From assembly GCA_004554395.1 (NCBI GenBank), contig SFMP01000202.1, forward strand, positions 1 to 29,058: a DNA stretch of 29,058 bases, in the 5' to 3' direction. The notes beneath the pieces are model-generated. The model worked only from the letters and a program-made list of their open reading frames with translations, had not been told where the DNA came from and made no database searches. The stretch is from Myxococcales bacterium (GTDB taxonomy: Bacteria > Myxococcota_A > Bradymonadia > UBA4248). A program made the position numbers and the translations under genes. This document shows positions 23,404 to 29,058 of the stretch, in pieces (position 1 is the first letter of the stretch; each line of letters opens with the position of its first letter).

Positions 23404-25107
23404 ATGCCTCGAAAACAAAGTGCTATAAACACTCAAAACTCCACTGCGAAATCAAAAATCGCGCGTTCACGCGACCTTTTTACCGAAGATCGCCAAAGTA
23501 CGCAAAACTCCCACCTACTGGGATTTGCGACAAATGCATGCACTCGCTTTGCGCCACGAGCCATTGCCATAATGGTCACCGTACTCATAGCTACGATGGC
23601 CATGTCGTGCTCGACGAAAAAAGTCGACGAAGTCGCCGCAAACACACGGCAAATGCCCGATACACACCCGAAACATGCAGCCCAAACCCTATCGCAACTC
23701 GCACCATACATACCCGTCGACTTCGATTGGATCGCCGTCTCTGGCTACGTTTCAGCATCCAATGCCATCGATAACTTTAGGCATTACGACGTCATCGCTC
23801 AAAAAGACATCGATTCAACGCTCTCCGATCTCGGAAAGCATTATAAACTCGATCCATCGAACCCGAATGATTATTTTAACGACGGCATGAATCTCAATTC
23901 TGGATTTGCCGTGGGTGCGGCAAATGGGGAATTCTTCGCCATCGCCTCGATCGACGAACGCAACCTCTTCCTCAAATGGTTCGACACGCTAACGAACGAA
24001 GAATTTGGGCGCCCATCGTATCGCCACGCCCAATACGGCGATCGTACCTATACAGCCATCGACGTACTCGATCGCGAATTTGCCTGTCTCTATGTCAGTG
24101 ACGACATTGCCGTGATCGCGGCGAAACTCCCCAAAACGGAATCGAATTCTTCGATATGTGACGCGCTCAATAACATCTTAGACGCAGAACGACCGCATCT
24201 GAGCCACGACGACGTCGAATCGTTTTCGACAGCACTTGCACAATCGCCCATCGGCATCATTGCCCGCCCGCCATCGATCGCCTCACTGGCACCAAATGGC
24301 AAAAACGTCGCCGCAAAAGTCGGCGAATACGTCGATAACGCAACGATAGGCATCGATTTGTCTAAAGACTCGGCACAAATCGACCTCACGGCGACATGGC
24401 AGCAAAAACTCATCGCAGGCGCACCTATCGGCGCCGCCATCGCGACACTCGCCATCGACGAAGCGCCAAGCCTCCGCTTGACCGAGACAGCCCCCACCGC
24501 ACAAATCACGGCAAGCATCGACAGTGCCGCGCTCGAAGCCCTCGCTCTGGCTTTTATCGGCGAGAGAGATCGAAAGAAGTACGACGACATCAAGGGAAAA
24601 TTGACGCAGAAACTGCTCAAAATCGACGTCGCCGATCAAGTCATTCACAACATAGCGACGATTTCGGCGATCTGGTTTGGCAACGATATCAGGCGCCCTG
24701 CTATCGGCATAGCCATGAAATCGCCTCAAAAATCCAATGCCTTCTTCGCAAAACTCAACATTCTCAAACGCGCCATTTCTTCCGACAAGATTTCAATAAC
24801 TCTTGAAGACGGCATATTGCACGCCGCCATGGAACAATTTCATGCCGCATACGCTAAAGGCGTCATCGCCATCGCCTTCGACGACGAAACATACGCAACC
24901 GCCAAACAATTGTTCCCAAATGGCGCAGCGCAAGACGGCGATGGCGCCGACAAAACGGTCGCCAATCCTCCGATCCTCGAAGGAAACATCGCTCTAAAAC
25001 CGTGGCTTTCTGCCATATCGAGCGACACAACCCCCATTTTCAAAACCATCGATATGGCGTCAACACAATCCGAAAAACAGATGAAGATTTCGTTAAAATT
25101 CAAATAG
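23404..25107 (+). CDS. Large exported or membrane-anchored protein, possible lipoprotein with long N-terminal extension
   Basis: A 567-residue protein of unknown family. Residues 1-53 are polar and basic; 54-70 are hydrophobic (IAIMVTVLIATMAMSC) and end in a lipobox-like MSC|S. If processed, Cys at about 69 is lipidated and the mature protein starts STKKVDEV. The remainder is a soluble alpha/beta region with repeated patterns (FFAIASIDERNLFLKWFDTL, IAVIAAKLPK, IGIIARPPS, IAIAFDDETY), resembling two related halves. ATG 23404 has GGAG about 9 nt upstream; the ATG at 23572 would give a conventional short signal but has no Shine-Dalgarno. It is followed after 10 bp by the glycosyltransferase fusion gene, suggesting one operon. 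Confidence 0.72.
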   Translation: MPRKQSAINTQNSTAKSKIARSRDLFTEDRQSTQNSHLLGFATNACTRFAPRAIAIMVTVLIATMAMSCSTKKVDEVAANTRQMPDTHPKHAAQTLSQLAPYIPVDFDWIAVSGYVSASNAIDNFRHYDVIAQKDIDSTLSDLGKHYKLDPSNPNDYFNDGMNLNSGFAVGAANGEFFAIASIDERNLFLKWFDTLTNEEFGRPSYRHAQYGDRTYTAIDVLDREFACLYVSDDIAVIAAKLPKTESNSSICDALNNILDAERPHLSHDDVESFSTALAQSPIGIIARPPSIASLAPNGKNVAAKVGEYVDNATIGIDLSKDSAQIDLTATWQQKLIAGAPIGAAIATLAIDEAPSLRLTETAPTAQITASIDSAALEALALAFIGERDRKKYDDIKGKLTQKLLKIDVADQVIHNIATISAIWFGNDIRRPAIGIAMKSPQKSNAFFAKLNILKRAISSDKISITLEDGILHAAMEQFHAAYAKGVIAIAFDDETYATAKQLFPNGAAQDGDGADKTVANPPILEGNIALKPWLSAISSDTTPIFKTIDMASTQSEKQMKISLKFK

Positions 25108-25117
25108 GTAGAAGAAT

Positions 25118-26953
25118 ATGCACTACAAATGCTTAGCAGAAATATTTTCTTCGGTTGGCGGAGGTCCCCATGCGCGGCTTGCGCATGCCCTCGACGATAT
25201 CGGCATCGCGGCTAAAGTCCATTCGCTCTTTACGCCCGAATCTTATCGGAAACACTTCAAATCGGGAGCTATTGGACGCATCGGCACGCGGTTGGCGTCG
25301 TTTGCTCTCGAACCTATCGGTGCCTTTGCCTCGGCATTGAAAGCATCGTGTACGTCTTCGGCTGGGCATCCTCGTCATAAACCCGTCGTCATTGCGACGA
25401 CAAATCCCTTCTTTTTGCCGCATTTTCTCGTCGCCACGCGCCCATTGCATCGATGCGGCGTCGTCGCGCTCATGTACGATATCTATCCCGATGCACTCGA
25501 AGTTGCTGGAATCGATAAACCTTGGCTCTCGCGGCTCATGACTTGGGCTAACCGCCTCATGATTCGACATGCCGATGGCGTCGTATACATTGGCAAAAAA
25601 CTGCGCGAAAATGCCGAAGAACGATACGGCGTCAATCCGAATACGAAGACAATTCCAACAGGTGGTAATCAAAGCGAATTTTCTTCGCTTCACGGTGCAC
25701 TTCCTCGCGATCTCGTCGACTGGATGGATGGAAGAACGATTTTTTCGTATGTCGGGAATATGGGGCGCATGCACGATGTCGAGACGTTCAAACATGCCAT
25801 ACCATCGTTCATCGACGGCATGACCCCCGACGAACGCCGACAAGTCGGATTTGTCTTTGCGGCATCGGGGCCAGGGATTGCCGAAATCCAATCGGCATGG
25901 CTCGACAAATACGACGACTGCATTCGCATCATCGATCCGCTCCCCGATGACGCTTGGGCAGATTTGCTCATCAAAACCGACGTTGCCCTCTCGTCGCTCA
26001 CGTCCAAAGCCTACGCCACGAGCATTCCAAGCAAAGTCCAGAGTGCGCTTGCGGCTCATGCCATACAACTCGCCATATCGCCCCAAAACAGCGATTTAGC
26101 CCAACTCATCATGCACGGAGACATCGAAAACGATGCCCAAACGCCGTGCGGTATCGTCGTCGAGCCTGGCGACATTGCCCAATGCGTCGACGCGCTCAAA
26201 CGCCTTGCCTTCGCCGACAACGACGCCCTGCGGCAAGGCGCGAACGCCGCTGCCGAACGCATCGATTTGCCCGATCTAGCCACCCAATGGCGCGCATTCC
26301 TCGACGATATTGCGCAGATCGCCCCCACGCCTTGGCGAACATTGGCTTATCGCGCGACGAAGCGAACGTTCGATTTTTGCGCCGCCTTGGCAGGCCTCAT
26401 CGTCGTGAGTCCAATCATGGCGGCAACCGCCATCGGCGTATGGCACTACTTGGGCACGCCCATCATCTTCCGGCAACAGCGCCCAGGGCTCGACGAAAAG
26501 CCCTTCGACCTATGCAAATTCCGATCGATGAAAAATGCCCCAGACAATGCCACGATCGATGCCAAATACGACGGCGAACGCCTCACGCCATTTGGCAAAA
26601 AGATCCGTTCCCTATCGATCGACGAATTGCCCACGCTTTGGAATGTGCTCAAAGGCGACATGAGCCTCGTCGGACCGCGCCCACTCCTGATGGCATACCT
26701 CGACCGATACAACGACGAACAGCGGAAACGGCAATGGGTGCGCCCTGGCGTTACAGGGCTAGCCCAAGTCAACGGCCGCAATGCCCTTTCGTGGGAAGAA
26801 AAATTCGCCTACGATACTTATTATGCAGAAAATGCATCTCTTTTGTTAGATCTCAAAATATTATTCAAAACCGTTGCCGTCGTACTCAAGCGAAGCGGCA
26901 TAGCTCACGCCAATGCCGATACGATGCCCGAATTCATGGGCACTCAACAATAG
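25118..26953 (+). CDS. Glycosyltransferase (GT4-like) fused to a WcaJ/PglC-type phosphoglycosyl transferase
   Basis: A 611-residue bifunctional protein. Residues 1-400 form a GT-B-type glycosyltransferase (EIFSSVGGGPHARLAHAL, VVALMYDIYPDALEVAG, FSYVGNMGRMHDVETF). From residue 406 to the end comes a complete monotopic phosphoglycosyl transferase: the re-entrant membrane helix region KRTFDFCAALAGLIVVSPIM, PIIFRQQRPGLDEKPF, KFRSM, the Asp-Glu catalytic pair at about 502-503 (SIDELP), LKGDMSLVGPRPLL and RPGVTGLAQVNGRN. The PGT half should load a sugar phosphate on undecaprenyl phosphate and the GT half add the next sugar, at the inner membrane. The start has GAAGA about 3-7 nt upstream. It sits between the putative lipoprotein and ATP-grasp genes with gaps of only 10 bp. 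Confidence 0.92.
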   Translation: MHYKCLAEIFSSVGGGPHARLAHALDDIGIAAKVHSLFTPESYRKHFKSGAIGRIGTRLASFALEPIGAFASALKASCTSSAGHPRHKPVVIATTNPFFLPHFLVATRPLHRCGVVALMYDIYPDALEVAGIDKPWLSRLMTWANRLMIRHADGVVYIGKKLRENAEERYGVNPNTKTIPTGGNQSEFSSLHGALPRDLVDWMDGRTIFSYVGNMGRMHDVETFKHAIPSFIDGMTPDERRQVGFVFAASGPGIAEIQSAWLDKYDDCIRIIDPLPDDAWADLLIKTDVALSSLTSKAYATSIPSKVQSALAAHAIQLAISPQNSDLAQLIMHGDIENDAQTPCGIVVEPGDIAQCVDALKRLAFADNDALRQGANAAAERIDLPDLATQWRAFLDDIAQIAPTPWRTLAYRATKRTFDFCAALAGLIVVSPIMAATAIGVWHYLGTPIIFRQQRPGLDEKPFDLCKFRSMKNAPDNATIDAKYDGERLTPFGKKIRSLSIDELPTLWNVLKGDMSLVGPRPLLMAYLDRYNDEQRKRQWVRPGVTGLAQVNGRNALSWEEKFAYDTYYAENASLLLDLKILFKTVAVVLKRSGIAHANADTMPEFMGTQQ

Positions 26954-26963
26954 AGAGGTCAAT

Positions 26964-27938
26964 ATGCCCAACAATCTTCTCTTATCGTGTGCGGGTCGCC
27001 GCGTCGAACTCCTCCAAATATGGAAGCGGACGTTCCTAGATCTCGGCATCGATGCACAAGTCGTTGCCGCCGATGCGCAACCGTTTGCCCCCGCCTTCGT
27101 ACTCGCCGATCGGCAAGCCATCATTCCCAAAGTCTGCGATCCCCATTTCGTCGATGCCATGTTGCGAACGTGCCAAAATAACGACGTCCGCTGGGTTATC
27201 CCGACTATCGACACCGAATTGCCCATATTGTCAGAAGCTCGTGAAACTTTTTTGTCGCACGGCATTGAAATCATGGTCTCCGATACCGAGACGATAGCGA
27301 TTGCAAGCGACAAACGACGCACGCATGAATGGTTTGTCGCCAATGGCTTCCCGACATTTCGACAAGCCGATATCGCGACGGCACTTGCCGATCCCGATTG
27401 GGTATATCCGTGTTTCGCAAAACCCGCTTGCGGTTCGCGTTCGATAGGCGCGCGACGCATCGAATCGCGCGAAGCGCTATGCCAACGCCAAGCCGAATCC
27501 GATGGCAACGACGTCGTCGAATCGCTCGGGCACGGCGTCGAAGTCACTGTCGATGCATGGATTTCGCCCAAAACGGGCAAATGCACGTGCGTCGTTCCGC
27601 GTCAACGGATCGAAGTTCGCGACGGCGAAGTCGCAAAAGCCAAGACGATCGACGCGCCAGAAATCATCGAATGCGTCAGAAATGTCGCGGAAAAGCTCCC
27701 TGGCGTGCGCGGAACGATATGCGTTCAACTCTTTTATGAACCATCGACAAAGGAAATCGCACTCATGGAAATCAATCCGCGGTTTGGCGGCGGATATCCG
27801 CTCACCGACGCCGCAGGCGGCTATTTCACGCGATGGCTCATCGAAGACTCCCTTGGGCTACCCTCGACGACAAACGAAGACTGGATGCGCAATCTCGTCA
27901 TGTTGCGATACGATCAATCGTGCTATATCAAGGGGTAA
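26964..27938 (+). CDS. ATP-grasp ligase of a polysaccharide-locus type
   Basis: A 324-residue cytoplasmic protein with the PylC/carbamoyl-phosphate-synthase-like ATP-grasp fold. Residues 1-85: pre-ATP-grasp domain (LLLSCAGRRVELLQIWK, VVAADAQPFAPA, VIPTIDTELPIL). Then ATP-binding: FAKPACGSRSIGARRIES, VEVTVDAWI and the metal-binding end MEINPRFGGGYPLTDAAGG. Such enzymes join a carboxylate to an amine through an acyl-phosphate. Beside sugar transferases they are thought to modify sugars with amino acids or similar groups; the substrate is unknown here. ATG 26964 has GAGAGG 5 nt upstream. It is 10 bp after the fusion gene and convergent with the EF-P gene (17-bp gap). Confidence 0.9.
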   Translation: MPNNLLLSCAGRRVELLQIWKRTFLDLGIDAQVVAADAQPFAPAFVLADRQAIIPKVCDPHFVDAMLRTCQNNDVRWVIPTIDTELPILSEARETFLSHGIEIMVSDTETIAIASDKRRTHEWFVANGFPTFRQADIATALADPDWVYPCFAKPACGSRSIGARRIESREALCQRQAESDGNDVVESLGHGVEVTVDAWISPKTGKCTCVVPRQRIEVRDGEVAKAKTIDAPEIIECVRNVAEKLPGVRGTICVQLFYEPSTKEIALMEINPRFGGGYPLTDAAGGYFTRWLIEDSLGLPSTTNEDWMRNLVMLRYDQSCYIKG

Positions 27939-27955
27939 TGCCAAGTATATCGCGA

Positions 27956-28519
27956 TTATGCGCGTTTGATATAACGCGCATCGCGCGTGTCGATGACGAG
28001 CATCGTATCTTGTTCGATGAAGAGCGGAACTTGGACTTCGAGCCCCGTTTCGAGCTTAGCGCGTTTCGTCGCCGCCGTCACCGTATCGCCCTTAACTGCA
28101 GGTTCGCATTCGACGACGCGCAACGTCACCGAATTGGGGATTTGCAATCCGATCGGATTGCCATCGTGCAATAAGACTTGGACGTCGTCGTTTTCGAGAA
28201 TGAACTGCAATTCATAAGCGATTTCATCGCCACTCATCGTAAATTGTTCGAACGTCTCTTTGTTCATGAAAATAAAGTTTTCTTTATTTTCATTGTACAA
28301 ATATTGACACGGAACGATTTCGAAGTTCGGGACTTCGACGCGATCTTCGGCCTTGAACGTCTTTTGCAAGATTTGTTTTGTGCGAATGTTCTTTGCTTTG
28401 AGTTTGACGAGTGTCGCGCCACCGCGAGCCGACGGCGTTTGGACTGTCGTCTCGAGAACGGTAAACGGATCGCCATCGAGCAATAAGAGAGATCCTTTTT
28501 TGAGATCGATACTTGTAGG
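27956..28519 (-). CDS. Elongation factor P family protein with an EfpL/YeiP-type loop
   Basis: A 187-residue, three-domain EF-P relative that helps ribosomes through difficult peptide bonds such as Pro-Pro. Family blocks: KKGSLLLLDGDPFTVLE, VKLKAKNIRTKQILQKTFKAEDRVE, YLYNENKENFIFMNKETFEQF, NPIGLQIPNSVTLRVVECEPAVKGDT and ETGLEVQVPLFIEQDTMLVIDTR. The loop of domain I that reaches the peptidyl-transferase centre is TPSARGGATL with Arg33 at the tip, like the SPTARGAATL loop of EfpL (YeiP), and not the Lys-bearing PGKG loop of modified EF-P. ATG 28519 has AAGGAG 5 nt upstream. I name the subfamily from the loop only; whether another EF-P exists elsewhere in the genome is unknown. Confidence 0.92.
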   Translation of the reverse strand, partial: PTSIDLKKGSLLLLDGDPFTVLETTVQTPSARGGATLVKLKAKNIRTKQILQKTFKAEDRVEVPNFEIVPCQYLYNENKENFIFMNKETFEQFTMSGDEIAYELQFILENDDVQVLLHDGNPIGLQIPNSVTLRVVECEPAVKGDTVTAATKRAKLETGLEVQVPLFIEQDTMLVIDTRDARYIKRA

Positions 28520-28646
28520 CATAATGCTCCTTCGTAGGCTGTCGCTATAGGATAAAAACGCAATCTCAAATGGCGATAGATGCACCATTTGCGCGCCTCT
28601 ATTAAATTGTGTCGCTTTGATGGGCAATGTTTTTCGATAAGGCGGC

Positions 28647-28673
28647 GAAAAAACGGCTACTGTCGAGCACAGT
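28647..28673 (-). terminator. Weak terminator overlapping the stop of the small lipoprotein gene
   Basis: ACTGT (28659-28663) and ACAGT (28669-28673) form a 5-bp stem with a 5-nt loop, followed on the minus strand after 5 nt by six T (complement of 28648-28653). The stem is short and reaches into the coding region, so the call is tentative. Confidence 0.3.
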
Positions 28674-28911
28674 TCGCAGCCTCGTCACGTTCGGCGGCGA
28701 CCGAATCCGACCACGTCAACGCGAGTGCCTTGTCGTAATATGAGACGGCCAAACGGCAATCGCCACGGTCGCGCGCCATCACGGCGTAGATATATGCCGT
28801 CGTCGCATCGGGGTGAACAGTCGGCGCATACCCCCATGTATAAAACGGGCTACACTGCACGCAACAGAATAAAATTCCAAATAACAGCAATATATGAAAT
28901 ATTATTCGCAT
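28657..28911 (-). CDS. Small TPR-like putative lipoprotein
   Basis: An 84-residue exported protein. MRIIFHILLLFGILFCCVQC is a short signal sequence ending in several Cys, one of which may be lipidated although the lipobox is not canonical. The rest (TTAYIYAVMARDRGDCRLAVSYYDKALALTWSD) forms about one and a half TPR-like helical hairpins. ATG 28911 follows AGGCGG at about 5 nt and lies 13 bp after the stop of the upstream gene, which supports an operon and this start. Confidence 0.65.
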   Translation of the reverse strand: MRIIFHILLLFGILFCCVQCSPFYTWGYAPTVHPDATTAYIYAVMARDRGDCRLAVSYYDKALALTWSDSVAAERDEAANCARQ

Positions 28912-28924
28912 ACGCCGCCTATAA

Positions 28925-29058
28925 CTACTGAGACGCTTCGCGCGTTTTGCCTTGCGTACCTCGTCGCATCTGATTGCCGCGCCCGCGCATAGGCATTCTA
29001 CTACCATTATCGTCGAATGTATTCATGTGGCGCATGCGCCGCGTATTGCTTTGTGATG
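28925..29058 (-). CDS. Arg/Met/Gly-rich C-terminal tail of a gene running off the window
   Basis: On the minus strand a frame is open from the window edge to TAG (complement of 28925-28927), giving 43 residues rich in Arg, Met, Gly and Gln (RRMRHMNTFDDN, RMPMRGRGNQMRRGTQGK, TREASQ at the end). The strongly basic, repetitive composition looks like a disordered nucleic-acid- or surface-binding tail. No domain is visible. The stop lies 13 bp before the small lipoprotein start, as expected for an operon. A short independent gene starting at the internal ATG near 29026 cannot be excluded. Confidence 0.5.
   Translation of the reverse strand, partial: SQSNTRRMRHMNTFDDNGSRMPMRGRGNQMRRGTQGKTREASQ

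Noticed and set aside
25133..27039. Long frames on both strands overlapping the glycosyltransferase fusion (25133-26086 minus, 25954-27039 plus)
   Set aside because: They are Arg/Ser/His-rich, lack known motifs and overlap a gene with complete family motifs. They reflect the codon bias of the real gene.

Overview
The window carries a bacterial chromosome segment with 24 protein genes, two of them cut by the window edges. I see no tRNA, rRNA, CRISPR array or complete insertion sequence. The organism is Gram-negative in style: there are many Sec signal peptides, candidate lipoproteins, a sigma-54 activator of the NtrC type and large TPR proteins. One protein joins a receiver-like domain, a DUF4388 domain and TPRs, and another carries a long Leu-Pro-rich tandem repeat ahead of a membrane anchor. 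Such architectures are typical of Myxococcota/Bradymonadota-type (former deltaproteobacterial) lineages. Peptidase T, an Rpn-type nuclease and a DUF6935-like secreted protein fit an anaerobic or host-associated relative. This placement is inference from architecture, not from a marker gene.

Layout. 1-4239: the tail of an unknown gene with a strong terminator; a membrane protein overlapping rnhB (RNase HII); then moxR (minus), divergent from a large single-pass membrane protein with an Ig-like ectodomain, with an inverted repeat between them. 4240-6500: small minus-strand unknowns, one with an Asp/Glu tail, one whose 3' end lies in a 65-bp tandem repeat, and one secreted DUF6935-like protein. 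6501-10461: pepT, an Rpn-like nuclease gene whose ribosome-binding site can be hidden by an 11-bp hairpin, and an NtrC-type response regulator preceded by a 38-bp-period direct repeat. 10462-10761: a non-coding block with two copies of a short-plus-long double-hairpin unit, ending in a T-tract.

10762-16292: a secreted NlpC/CHAP-like protein without any cysteine in its mature part; convergent to it a membrane-anchored metallophosphoesterase behind rsmG; then a minus-strand run of small exported or unknown proteins, rsgA and a putative lipoprotein. 16372-23136: the two very large minus-strand TPR proteins. 23404-27938: a plus-strand run of a putative lipoprotein, a glycosyltransferase fused to a phosphoglycosyl transferase, and an ATP-grasp ligase, which looks like the start of a surface glycan or glycoconjugate locus. 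27956-29058: an elongation factor P paralogue with an EfpL/YeiP-type Arg loop, a small TPR lipoprotein and the Arg/Met-rich tail of a gene that runs off the window.

The strongest candidates for something undescribed are the tandem double-hairpin element at 10470-10669, where the framework is conserved while the stems change in a compensating way, and the hairpin/promoter layout of the Rpn-like gene, which resembles the read-through protection known from insertion sequences.
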